A stretch of 8,357 nt of DNA, taken from NCBI GenBank assembly GCA_900555075.1, contig USJO01000038.1, positions 1 to 8,357 on the forward strand. Direction: 5' to 3'. This stretch comes from an uncultured Clostridium sp. (GTDB lineage Bacteria; Bacillota; Clostridia; TANB77; CAG-508). The notes beneath the pieces were generated by a model. That model worked only from the letters and a program-made list of their open reading frames with translations, did no database searches and was not told the DNA's origin. Below are positions 1 through 6,406 of this stretch, piece after piece (positions within the stretch are counted from its first letter, which is position 1; every line of letters begins with the position of its first letter). The translations under genes were made by a program, and so were the position numbers.

Positions 1-53
1 CACAAAAAAGAAAGACTATTGAACAAAATATTTTTTTACTTTGTCAACAGTCT
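1..53 (-). terminator. Second (distal) rho-independent terminator hairpin
   Basis: An imperfect inverted repeat has arms at 13-27 and 40-53. Read as minus-strand RNA it forms about 14 pairs, with one G-U wobble and one bulged base around a 12-nt loop. It is followed at once by a U-rich tract (complement of 1-12, UUCUUUUUUGUG). On the plus strand the wobble becomes an A-C mismatch and no T-run follows, so it should act on minus-strand transcripts. It lies just beyond another terminator, giving a tandem pair behind the 130-residue gene. The U-tract reaches the window edge. Confidence 0.6.
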
Positions 54-54
54 G

Positions 55-90
55 ATAAAAATGAACCATTATTAAATGGTTCATTTTTAT
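55..90 (-). terminator. Rho-independent terminator, possibly bidirectional
   Basis: A perfect 16-bp inverted repeat (55-70 and 75-90) surrounds a 4-nt loop. The stem core is GAACCATT/AATGGTTC, flanked by an A-run on one side and a T-run on the other, the usual shape of a bidirectional intrinsic terminator. It starts one base beyond the stop codon of the 130-residue gene on the minus strand, so it most simply ends that transcript. Transcripts entering on the plus strand from the left could also stop here. Confidence 0.85.
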
Positions 91-91
91 G

Positions 92-484
92 TCAATGTTC
101 ACGGAAACATGCATACTTACGATAATAATACTTTAATAGTCTTTTTCTATTATAATACTCTCCAATTCCTATATATGGTAATCGGCTTTGTTCTCTTTTT
201 TTCCTCTCTAAAAGCTCCTTTTTCAATACTTCTTCTCTTCTAGCTTGATATCTTGAATCTTTTAATATTGCTTTTTCTAGTTCACTAAATACAGGGCTAT
301 CTCTGATTCCATATCTTGTAAGATTATAGTTTGTCACTTCCTTTACCCCTTCAGAAACAATATCAAATATTCTTACGCTTTTATAAGAAGAACAAAGGCA
401 TGCATTTCTTAGTTTTTTGAAGGAATATCTAAGATTATTTCCTTCCTCATTTACTAATTTAATTCCTATAAACCGTACTGACAT
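92..484 (-). CDS. Hypothetical protein, 130 aa, basic, unknown function
   Basis: I do not recognise this protein. The ATG at 484 is well supported: AAAGGAGG (complement of 491-498) lies six bases upstream, and a good promoter lies just beyond it. No signal peptide or membrane segment is visible, so it is probably cytosolic. Residues about 66-98 are rich in Lys, Arg and Glu and could form a charged helix or coiled coil. The C-terminal 30 residues are rich in Tyr and Arg/Lys (for example YYNRKRLLKYYYRKYACF). A CLC pair sits near residue 30 and a third Cys near the C-terminus, too few for a clear zinc site. The high positive charge would allow nucleic-acid binding, but that is only inference. 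It appears to be a monocistronic unit: its own promoter begins at the stop codon of the upstream bofC-like gene, and two hairpin terminators follow. Codon 4 is CGG, uncommon in this window. Confidence 0.75.
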   Translation of the reverse strand: MSVRFIGIKLVNEEGNNLRYSFKKLRNACLCSSYKSVRIFDIVSEGVKEVTNYNLTRYGIRDSPVFSELEKAILKDSRYQARREEVLKKELLERKKREQSRLPYIGIGEYYNRKRLLKYYYRKYACFREH

Positions 485-514
485 CTTAATCCTCCTTTAA
501 AAGATTATATTTAT

Positions 515-543
515 ATTGTATCACATTTTTTATGTTAATTCAA
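515..543 (-). promoter_or_regulatory. Promoter of the 130-aa hypothetical gene
   Basis: On the minus strand TTGAAT (543-538) and TACAAT (520-515) are separated by exactly 17 bases. A TG one base before the -10 hexamer (TGATACAAT) makes it an extended -10 element. This fits housekeeping sigma-A recognition. The -35 element directly follows the stop codon of the bofC-like gene (546-544), so the promoter occupies the whole short gap. Predicted transcription start is near 508, leaving a leader of about 24 nt that carries the RBS at 491-498. Confidence 0.7.
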
Positions 544-1125
544 TTATTCAAAGTCTTCTAGTGCCTGTTTTAATTTCTTGTTTCCAAATGCCTTTATACC
601 TTTTTTTAAATTTTCAATATCTATTTCTGAGAGGTATTTTGTTTGGATTCCTGTTTCCTGTATAATTTCTTTTGCGTTTCCGTATTTATCTAGTTTGTAA
701 ACAACTATTTCTCCATTTAAATCTTTTAACAGATAATGCTCATTGCAGAAATCATTTATTTCTTTATATATTGCGATTTCACTTGGAGTAAATTTTTGTA
801 TCTCCCACCCTATATATTCAATTTGAAACTCTGATTGTGTCTTGTTTATTAAATTTTCTTTTATTATTTGTTCTTCTTGCATTAGATGTTTACAATCTTT
901 ATAGTATTTCTTTTCAATTACTTTAGTATTAGGTGTTGTTTTATATTCACTACTACTGGTTTCTTTAATTATCTCTTCTGCCTGTTTTATTACATTTTCG
1001 CTTTTACTAAATTCTGCTTCAAACGCTATTTGTTCATTTATTTGTTTTGATTTATATAAATATACACCTAATAAAAAGCTTAGAATTAAAGCTAGTATTA
1101 ATGCAATAAAAATATACTTTTTCAT
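544..1125 (-). CDS. BofC-like membrane-anchored protein (BofC C-terminal domain)
   Basis: I chose the ATG at 1125 (193 aa) because GGTGG lies five bases upstream. The in-frame ATG at 1161 would add 12 residues but has no RBS. Residues about 4-24 are one hydrophobic segment, a membrane anchor or uncleaved signal. A charged linker follows to about residue 75. The C-terminal part, about 85-193, matches what I recall of the BofC C-terminal domain: GWEIQKFTPSEIAIYKE, then HYLLKDLNGEIVVYK, then YLSEIDIENLKKGI, ending LEDFE. In Bacillus subtilis, BofC is secreted from the forespore and restrains SpoIVB-dependent activation of pro-sigma-K processing. Clostridial relatives are less well understood, so a sporulation role here is inference. 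It is the last gene of the SH3b-comEC-bofC run, 38 bp after the comEC stop codon. No forespore-type promoter was found directly in front of it, so readthrough from the promoter at 4338-4366 is the simplest source of expression. Confidence 0.8.
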   Translation of the reverse strand: MKKYIFIALILALILSFLLGVYLYKSKQINEQIAFEAEFSKSENVIKQAEEIIKETSSSEYKTTPNTKVIEKKYYKDCKHLMQEEQIIKENLINKTQSEFQIEYIGWEIQKFTPSEIAIYKEINDFCNEHYLLKDLNGEIVVYKLDKYGNAKEIIQETGIQTKYLSEIDIENLKKGIKAFGNKKLKQALEDFE

Positions 1126-1163
1126 ATTTACCACCGTTTTTATAATAACCTGATTTTTCATTA

Positions 1164-1919
1164 TTATACATATGTTTCTATTTTTACTTTTCCATTTTTA
1201 TTAACTTTTATTGTAATTTCCCCTTGCAAATCTGTTCTATAAATCTTACTTCCGTAAGTTTGTAGGCGTTCTATAATCTCACTATTTGGATGCCCAAATT
1301 TGTTGTTTTCACCTACACATATTAATGATATTTTAGGCGATACTGCTTTTATAAACTCTTCTGTTGAAGATGTTCTTGAACCATGATGAGGTACTTTATA
1401 TACAGTTGATTTTAGTATTTGCTCGTTATAGCTCTCTATGAGTTGCTTTTCAGCTATTTGCTCTATATCCCCCGTAAATAGTATGTTGAAATTCTTATAA
1501 TATAATTTTGCTACAATTGAATTATTGTTTAGTGAATTATTTCTTACAAAATCTGAGTTCTTTGGCCAAAGTATTTTTATATAGACATCTTTATCTACAT
1601 TTATTGTATCCCCTGCTTGCACTACTAATAGGTTGATTCTCTTTTTTCTTACTATTTCAATAGTCTCTTGGAATTCTTTGCTATTCTCAGCTTGTTTAGC
1701 AATTATAACATTTTTTACTTTTAATCTTTTCATTATTTCTAGTGAGTTTTTGCAGTGATCAGAATCAAAATGTGATATCATTAGGTAATCTATATTTTTA
1801 ATTTTTCTATCTAATAAATATTTTGTAACAACATTCTCTTCCTCTCCAGTATCAATTACCATATTTTTTCTAGAAGGTGTTGTAATAACAGTACAATCTC
1901 CGTTGTCCAACATCAACAA
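1164..1919 (-). CDS. ComEC C-terminal metallo-beta-lactamase domain (frame-shifted half of comEC)
   Basis: This frame carries the MBL-fold domain that normally ends ComEC/Rec2. It starts with GDCTVITTPS, whose first residues complete the VDVGQGD motif begun in the other frame. The fold motifs follow: H50-x-D52-x-D54-H55, FTGD with D151, PHHGS with H178-H179, and FGHPN with H210. All expected metal-ligand positions are thus present. In ComEC this domain is proposed to degrade the non-transported DNA strand outside the membrane. The nominal start at 1919 is TTG and an ATG lies at 1913, but neither has a Shine-Dalgarno sequence, and both lie inside the overlapping comEC frame (which ends at 1870). 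It is therefore better read as the detached 3' part of one gene than as a separate enzyme. The conserved motifs argue for recent damage, a sequencing error or functional frameshifting rather than long decay. Confidence 0.85.
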   Translation of the reverse strand: MLMLDNGDCTVITTPSRKNMVIDTGEEENVVTKYLLDRKIKNIDYLMISHFDSDHCKNSLEIMKRLKVKNVIIAKQAENSKEFQETIEIVRKKRINLLVVQAGDTINVDKDVYIKILWPKNSDFVRNNSLNNNSIVAKLYYKNFNILFTGDIEQIAEKQLIESYNEQILKSTVYKVPHHGSRTSSTEEFIKAVSPKISLICVGENNKFGHPNSEIIERLQTYGSKIYRTDLQGEITIKVNKNGKVKIETYV

Positions 1920-3462
1920 AGTGTATCTTAAATGGTTTAATTAGTAGGCTCGTTAGTATTATAATGCAAACTACAAGTATGGCAAACCCCATTATTGCTT
2001 TTCTTCTAAACCAGTTTGTTTTATGTTTGTAAAAAATATAAATAAGTATGTAATATGTAATAATTGTTACAATGCTTGGTGTAGTTACTGTAATACTTGA
2101 AAAGGAAATTTTTGAAATATATTCTGCAATCCAAATAAGTAATTGTACAAGGCTATGTGTAAAAATTGCTAGTGTTTTTCCTATTTTAAGTGATACCATT
2201 CCTATAAATATGTTAGCAAATCCAAATAGTATTATTGCTCCTGATAGTGGTACTGCTAAAATATTTGAAATTAAAAATACTGTTGATATTTCATTAAAGT
2301 TTAGTATTGTTACTGGTAATACCATTATTTGTGCTGATATAGTTACTGCAAATATTGTAGCTATTTTTTCTTTAATATATTTCTTTAAAAATTTTGATAT
2401 TGGTTTGCTTAAAGTGACAATTCCTAATGTGCCTAAATATGATAGCTGTAATCCTACATCTTTTATTGCAAATGGATTATCTATTAAAATAATTAATAAG
2501 GAAATCGATATGGATGTGTAAATATCTGCCTTTCTATAAACACTTCTTGATAATATAATTATAATTCCCATAATGCACGCTCGTATAACAGATGGTATAA
2601 AACTTGTTATAAGCATATATAGTATAAGCACTAGTATTGTTGTGATATGCATTATCTTTTTAGGAGTTTTGCTTTTAGTTAATAAAAAGCTTACTCCAAG
2701 TACTATGTATGAAATGTGTGTTCCAGATATTGCTAAGATATGCGATATACTTGACTTACGAAAGCTATTTGTAACCTCTTCTGAAATGCTATCCTTTTCT
2801 CCTATCAATATTCCCACAATTAAACTGCTTGTTTTATTTGGTAAAATACTTTTAGCTGTACTTATGATTTTATTTCTAATATCATTACTAATCTTTGAGA
2901 TTAAATTTACGTTGTTTTCCTTTATTACATTAATTTTTCCTGCTTTAATTGAGCCATAGATCTTTTTAGTTTTTAAATATTCTTTATAATTAAACCCCTT
3001 GTAATTTCTGGCCTCTGTTGGTTTTGAGTATGTTCCTGCTAAACTTATACACATCCCGTATTTTAATTTCTGTGGATAATTCTTATTTACATAGAGCATA
3101 AAGGCTTTGCTATCCACTTTAATTTTGTAACTATAATAATATTCTGTTTCCTTTGCCTCACTTATAACTGTTGCTACTGTTTTTATGTTCTTGGAATTTT
3201 CTTTATAGACTTTTTCATATTTAGAATTTGTTAGATTTAAATATACATTTGAAATAATTGCTGATATAAAAATTACTAGGAAAATTTTTCTGCGTTTTGC
3301 AAAAAAGAAAAATGTTTTATATCTATTTTTTTGAATTAAGAAGAGCAAAAATGCTAATAGAATAACAGTTGTGGCTATACTTGTTTTAAAGTATAGCCCA
3401 TATATTATTCCAATTATTGCTCCAATTAAAATTGTTGCAATTGGTCTTTTTATAATTATCAC
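1870..3462 (-). CDS. ComEC/Rec2 DNA internalisation channel, N-terminal and membrane part (frame-shifted)
   Basis: ComEC forms the inner-membrane channel through which single-stranded DNA enters competent cells. The product has hydrophobic segments at residues about 5-60, then a soluble extracytoplasmic domain (about 75-185, DUF4131-like). The Competence domain follows from about 205, with GILIGEKDSISEEV, SHILAISGTH and PSVIRACIMG as family hallmarks and many TM segments up to about 510. It then reaches HFVDVGQ and loses frame: ten out-of-frame residues (RRLYCYYNTF) precede a TAG at 1872-1870. Dropping one base near 1902 joins it to the MBL domain and gives 765 aa. The start is uncertain. GTG at 3462 is three bases after the SH3b stop codon, but the SD-like AAGGTGAT overlaps it. 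That SD is better placed for the non-standard ATT or ATA codons a few residues on, which would give a product beginning near KRPIAT, as many ComEC proteins do. It is probably translationally coupled to the SH3b gene. Confidence 0.88.
   Translation of the reverse strand: MIIIKRPIATILIGAIIGIIYGLYFKTSIATTVILLAFLLFLIQKNRYKTFFFFAKRRKIFLVIFISAIISNVYLNLTNSKYEKVYKENSKNIKTVATVISEAKETEYYYSYKIKVDSKAFMLYVNKNYPQKLKYGMCISLAGTYSKPTEARNYKGFNYKEYLKTKKIYGSIKAGKINVIKENNVNLISKISNDIRNKIISTAKSILPNKTSSLIVGILIGEKDSISEEVTNSFRKSSISHILAISGTHISYIVLGVSFLLTKSKTPKKIMHITTILVLILYMLITSFIPSVIRACIMGIIIILSRSVYRKADIYTSISISLLIILIDNPFAIKDVGLQLSYLGTLGIVTLSKPISKFLKKYIKEKIATIFAVTISAQIMVLPVTILNFNEISTVFLISNILAVPLSGAIILFGFANIFIGMVSLKIGKTLAIFTHSLVQLLIWIAEYISKISFSSITVTTPSIVTIITYYILIYIFYKHKTNWFRRKAIMGFAILVVCIIILTSLLIKPFKIHFVDVGQRRLYCYYNTF
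1899..1908 (-). other. Frameshift site in comEC (apparent one-base insertion)
   Basis: Minus-strand codons run GTT GAT GTT GGA CAA, then C, then GGA GAT TGT. With the extra C (plus-strand G at 1902) removed, the frame reads VDVGQGDC, the near-invariant junction motif of ComEC proteins. With it, the ribosome meets CGG AGA TTG and stops ten codons after CAA. There is no homopolymer run here, which makes a simple sequencing slip less obvious. Confidence 0.85.
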
Positions 3463-3465
3463 CTT

Positions 3466-4311
3466 CTATTTTGTTGCTAGATTTTTATAGATGTAACCTA
3501 CATATACTGTTCCATCAAGTCCTGTATATGTTATTTTGTACCAGTCCTCTGTTTCGGCTGTAATTGTAAATGATGTGCCTTTTGTTAGTGTTGTTATAAT
3601 TTGAGAATTTGTTGAAGCATCTTTTCTTATATTAGCATAATCTACTGCTACGAAGCCTTTAACATTGTTTACAACTGTTTCACTTGCTCCACTATTATTT
3701 GCTGGAGTTGTTGCTGGTTTTTCTGGCTCTTCATTTGTTGGTATTGTTGGCGTTTCTGGTATCTTAGGTGTTGGTTCTTCTGGCTTTTGAGCTTCTGGTG
3801 TTGTTGCAGGAGCAGGTATTTCATTTTGTACTCCATAAGTTCTTACCCAACCTTGAATATCTCCTGATACAATATATGACCAGTTTGTTATTTGTTTTTC
3901 TATTGTAATTTGGGCATTTGGTTCTATTTCATTTATAACTGTTGAAGTTATAACAGGAATCATATATACTTTTATTTTGCTTTTTGCTTGTACTGAATTT
4001 GAATCTGTTACTTCTGGAGTTTCTGGAGTTATAGGCGTTTGGGGTGGTGTTTCTTTTCTATTTACATATTGACCAAAAAGATATCCTGTTTTGCCATTAT
4101 ATGTGACCTTGCACCACTCTCCAGTATCTTTTATTATCTCTAATTCTGTTTTGTCTGGAACTGTGTCAAGTGGAGTTCCTTCTTTGCTTGCTTCTCCTCT
4201 TAAAACTAGTCCACTTGGTGCATTAACTGTTCCTGTTACTGCGAATACTGTTGAACCTAAAGCTATAATTGATATTAATATTAATAAAGAAATTGTTTTA
4301 AATTTTTTCAT
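3466..4311 (-). CDS. Secreted protein with three SH3b domains
   Basis: A clear signal peptide occupies residues 1-24 (KK start, hydrophobic core, VFA cleavage motif), so the 281-aa product is exported. Three bacterial SH3-like repeats follow: 25-86 (LRGEASKEGTPL, GEWCKVTYNGKTGYL), a more divergent 108-160 (NWSYIVSGDIQGWV), and 217-281 (ANIRKDASTNSQII, DWYKITYTGLDG, VGYIY). They are joined by Pro/Thr/Glu-rich linkers at about 88-104 and 163-205. SH3b repeats typically bind peptidoglycan or occur in wall hydrolases. No catalytic domain is present, so this is probably a wall-binding or adaptor protein; its partner is unknown. The ATG at 4311 has GGGGAGA (4325-4319) seven bases upstream and a consensus promoter beyond it. 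It is the first gene of an operon with comEC and the bofC-like gene, which start 3 bp and farther downstream. Confidence 0.85.
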   Translation of the reverse strand: MKKFKTISLLILISIIALGSTVFAVTGTVNAPSGLVLRGEASKEGTPLDTVPDKTELEIIKDTGEWCKVTYNGKTGYLFGQYVNRKETPPQTPITPETPEVTDSNSVQAKSKIKVYMIPVITSTVINEIEPNAQITIEKQITNWSYIVSGDIQGWVRTYGVQNEIPAPATTPEAQKPEEPTPKIPETPTIPTNEEPEKPATTPANNSGASETVVNNVKGFVAVDYANIRKDASTNSQIITTLTKGTSFTITAETEDWYKITYTGLDGTVYVGYIYKNLATK

Positions 4312-4337
4312 AACAAAATCTCCCCTTTTATGGGGAA

Positions 4338-4366
4338 ATTATATATTTTTTTATGAAATTTGTCAA
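4338..4366 (-). promoter_or_regulatory. Consensus sigma-A promoter for the SH3b-comEC-bofC operon
   Basis: The minus strand has TTGACA (4366-4361) and TATAAT (4343-4338) separated by exactly 17 bases. Both hexamers are perfect consensus. The predicted start is an A at about 4331, giving a 20-nt leader with the GGGGAGA RBS. Such a strong match suggests high, vegetative-phase transcription. I saw no obvious operator or riboswitch in the leader. Confidence 0.85.
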
Positions 4367-4390
4367 GTAAAAATCAATAAATCTACAATT

Positions 4391-4415
4391 GGGAGACGCA
4401 CTAAGTTCGCCTCCC
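4391..4415 (-). other. GC-rich intergenic stem-loop, RNA-like, function unknown
   Basis: As minus-strand RNA, GGGAGGCG (4415-4408) pairs with CGUCUCCC (4398-4391), eight pairs including one G-U, around a 9-nt loop (AACUUAGUG). On the plus strand that wobble would be an A-C mismatch, so the pairing favours a minus-strand transcript. It stands out as GC-rich in an AT-rich spacer between the AI-2E gene and the SH3b promoter. It may be a terminator for the upstream operon, but the following sequence (AAUUGUAGAUUUAUUG) has no proper U-run. It could also be part of a small RNA or leader. Confidence 0.5.
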
Positions 4416-4450
4416 CTATATTTTTTAATTATTTTCACATTTTCAAATTT

Positions 4451-4479
4451 ATCGTATAATAGAAAATCACAAATTACAA
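4451..4479 (-). promoter_or_regulatory. Weak promoter candidate upstream of the intergenic stem-loop
   Basis: The minus strand shows TTGTAA (4479-4474), a 17-base spacer and TACGAT (4456-4451). Transcription from it would begin near 4444 and pass through the hairpin at 4391-4415 toward the SH3b gene. In such AT-rich DNA a match of this quality can arise by chance, so it is only a candidate. Confidence 0.25.
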
Positions 4480-4505
4480 TACTTTAATCTTTTTAATCAC
4501 ATTTT

Positions 4506-5633
4506 TTAGTCACTAAATTTTGTAATTTCTTTTTCGTTTCTTTCTATATAGTCATCTAACATCATTTTTATTACTGCTATTACTGGCACCCCTAGGAACA
4601 TTCCTAGCACTCCGAAGTATGCTCCTCCTAGTGTTATTGAGAAAATTATTAGGATTTTGCTTATTTTTAGTGCATCTCTTATTATTTTAGGGTTTATAAT
4701 ATTTGCATCAATTTGTTGTAGTACTACAAGAACTACTGCTACCCATATTGCTTGAGTAATTCCTCCTGTAAAGATTGTTATTAAACATGCTACTATTACT
4801 GCTATTATTGCTCCAAAGTATGGTATTAAGTTGAATAGTCCTATTAGGAATCCTAGTAATACTGAATATTCTACACCCATTATTGATAATGTTATTGACA
4901 TTATTATTCCTACTATTATTGAATCTAGCACTTGCCCAGAAATGTATTTAAAGAATATATCATTTCCTTTTTCGAAATAGCGATTTATTGTTGTACATTT
5001 TTTCTCACTAAATAAGCTACTATTTAGACGTTTTACAAATTTTAAAATTTCTGTTCTTTCTAGTAAAATATATATTGAAACTATTATTGTTACAAAGGCA
5101 TTAAATATTCCATTTGCTATTCCTATTACTTTTTCTATATACATTGTTATATTGTCTAAATTTAATAATTCTGCTATGTTTACTTCTTGTAGTTTTGTTA
5201 TTGCATTTTGTACTACATCATTTTTTAATATGTTATCTTCTGGTAGATTTTCTATGTATTTAATTGCACTATCATAGTATCCTGGTAGCTTTCCTGCTAA
5301 GTCTACTATGCTATCATACAACATTGGAAAGATAGTTTTCATTAATAATGCAAGTACTAATAATGTAAGCATATATGTTGTTGCAACTGATAGTCCTCTT
5401 GCTTTTTTTCTTAGCACTTTGTTTTTTTTGTATAGGGCTTCGATTTTCCTACATGGCATATATAGTAGATATGCTACAAGTACTGCCATTAAGAAGGGTT
5501 TTATAACCTGCATTAATCCTCTTAGCCATTCCCCTATACCTGTAAAATTATCTAATACTTTGTATACTACAACTATGGATACTATTAAAGTAAACCAATA
5601 TAACCATTTAGTTCCATTTTTTATTTTTTTCAT
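4506..5633 (-). CDS. AI-2E family transporter (PerM/UPF0118) membrane protein
   Basis: The 375-aa start at 5633 is preferred: AGGAGG lies six bases upstream, and the ATG overlaps the TGA of the preceding exonuclease gene as ATGA, a typical coupling arrangement. An in-frame ATG 11 codons earlier lies inside the exonuclease gene and was discarded. About eight hydrophobic segments follow the family pattern: two near the N-terminus, one after a basic loop (KKNKVLRKKARG), a soluble central region (about residues 105-165), then a C-terminal cluster. Family hallmarks are GVEYSVLLGFLIGLFNLIPY and QQIDANIINPKII. Members have been linked to AI-2 export (TqsA), Na+/H+ antiport and stress tolerance, so the substrate cannot be told from sequence. 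It is last in the flippase-exonuclease-AI-2E operon. No clear U-tailed terminator follows, although a GC-rich hairpin lies at 4391-4415. Confidence 0.88.
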   Translation of the reverse strand: MKKIKNGTKWLYWFTLIVSIVVVYKVLDNFTGIGEWLRGLMQVIKPFLMAVLVAYLLYMPCRKIEALYKKNKVLRKKARGLSVATTYMLTLLVLALLMKTIFPMLYDSIVDLAGKLPGYYDSAIKYIENLPEDNILKNDVVQNAITKLQEVNIAELLNLDNITMYIEKVIGIANGIFNAFVTIIVSIYILLERTEILKFVKRLNSSLFSEKKCTTINRYFEKGNDIFFKYISGQVLDSIIVGIIMSITLSIMGVEYSVLLGFLIGLFNLIPYFGAIIAVIVACLITIFTGGITQAIWVAVVLVVLQQIDANIINPKIIRDALKISKILIIFSITLGGAYFGVLGMFLGVPVIAVIKMMLDDYIERNEKEITKFSD

Positions 5634-6391
5634 AACATTCCTCCTATTTCTAATCCTATTGGACAATGGTCACTTCCAAGAATTTCATCAAATATATATG
5701 TTTCTTTAATTTTACTCTTTATTCTATCAGATGTTAGAAAGTAGTCTATTCTCCAACCTACATTTTTTTCTCTGGCCTGCCCCATATATGACCACCAAGT
5801 ATATACGTTTTCTTTGTCTGGATATAAATATCTGTAAGTATCTGTAAAGCCTGCTTTTATCAATTCTGTCATTTTTTCTCTTTCTTCATCTGTAAAACCC
5901 GCATTTCTTCTGTTTGTTTTTGGATTTTTTAAATCTATTTCTTTATGTGCAACATTTAGGTCTCCACATATTATAACAGGTTTTTTCTTGTCTAGCTCTT
6001 TTAAATATTTTCTAAATGCCTCCTCCCAAGTCATTCTATAATTTAGTCTTGCAAGTTCTCTTCCTGAATTTGGAGTATAGCAGGTTATAAAATAGAACTT
6101 CTCAAATTCTAATGTTATTACTCTTCCCTCTTGATCATGTTCTTCTATTCCTATTCCATAAGTTACATTCTTAGGTTTTATTCTTGTAAATATTGCTGTT
6201 CCTGAATATCCCTTTCGAGTAGCATAATTAAAATACTGATTGTATCCTTCTAGTTCTAGTTTAATTTGCCCTTCTTGCATTTTTGTTTCTTGTATGCAGA
6301 ATATGTCTGCATTGATTTTATTAAAGAAGTCTAGAAATCCTTTTTTATAGACTGCTCTTAATCCATTTACATTCCATGAGATAAATTTCAT
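5630..6391 (-). CDS. exoA: Exodeoxyribonuclease III / AP endonuclease (ExoA/XthA family)
   Basis: This 253-aa enzyme of the endonuclease/exonuclease/phosphatase fold cleaves DNA at abasic sites in base excision repair and can degrade 3' ends. The family motifs are intact: SWNVNGLRA (N7, N9), QETK (E35, metal ligand), CYTPNSG (Y105), GDLNVAH (D144, N146), NRRNAGFT, WWSYMGQAREKNVGWRIDYF, and SDHCP (D241, H242). Its length equals that of typical ExoA proteins, so it is complete and probably active in the cytosol. The ATG at 6391 has AAGGGGA about nine bases upstream, directly next to the stop codon of the flippase gene, only 15 bp away. Its own stop codon overlaps the start of the AI-2E gene as ATGA. 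It therefore looks like the middle gene of a three-gene operon. The functional link to its two membrane-protein neighbours is not evident. Confidence 0.95.
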   Translation of the reverse strand: MKFISWNVNGLRAVYKKGFLDFFNKINADIFCIQETKMQEGQIKLELEGYNQYFNYATRKGYSGTAIFTRIKPKNVTYGIGIEEHDQEGRVITLEFEKFYFITCYTPNSGRELARLNYRMTWEEAFRKYLKELDKKKPVIICGDLNVAHKEIDLKNPKTNRRNAGFTDEEREKMTELIKAGFTDTYRYLYPDKENVYTWWSYMGQAREKNVGWRIDYFLTSDRIKSKIKETYIFDEILGSDHCPIGLEIGGML

Positions 6392-6406
6392 CTATTATTT
6401 TCCCCT

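Noticed and set aside
1126..1161. N-terminal extension of the bofC-like protein to the ATG at 1161.
   Set aside because: No RBS precedes it, while the ATG at 1125 has GGTGG at good spacing and directly precedes the hydrophobic anchor.
1164..1919. A free-standing MBL-fold hydrolase gene.
   Set aside because: No RBS lies before the TTG or ATG, it overlaps the comEC frame, and its first residues complete the ComEC VDVGQGD motif after removing one base.
2072..2959. Long plus-strand open stretches antisense to comEC.
   Set aside because: They mirror the hydrophobic comEC coding strand, lack an RBS and any recognisable domain, and the comEC frame shows clear family motifs.
4319..4339. Hairpin that would hide the SH3b gene's RBS (CCCC of the upstream arm pairing with GGGGAGA), suggesting a thermosensor or riboregulator.
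   Set aside because: The predicted start of the consensus promoter (about 4331) lies in the loop, so the upstream arm would not be in the mRNA. It could matter only for transcripts reading through from farther upstream.
4391..4430. Plus-strand terminator formed by the GC-rich hairpin and the following T-run (4421-4426).
   Set aside because: No plus-strand gene leads into it, the stem has an A-C mismatch on that strand, and the T-run is separated from the stem by several bases. It may at most stop antisense transcripts.
5634..5666. N-terminal extension of the AI-2E protein to 5666.
   Set aside because: It would lie inside the exonuclease gene; the ATG at 5633 has AGGAGG at six bases and forms an ATGA overlap.
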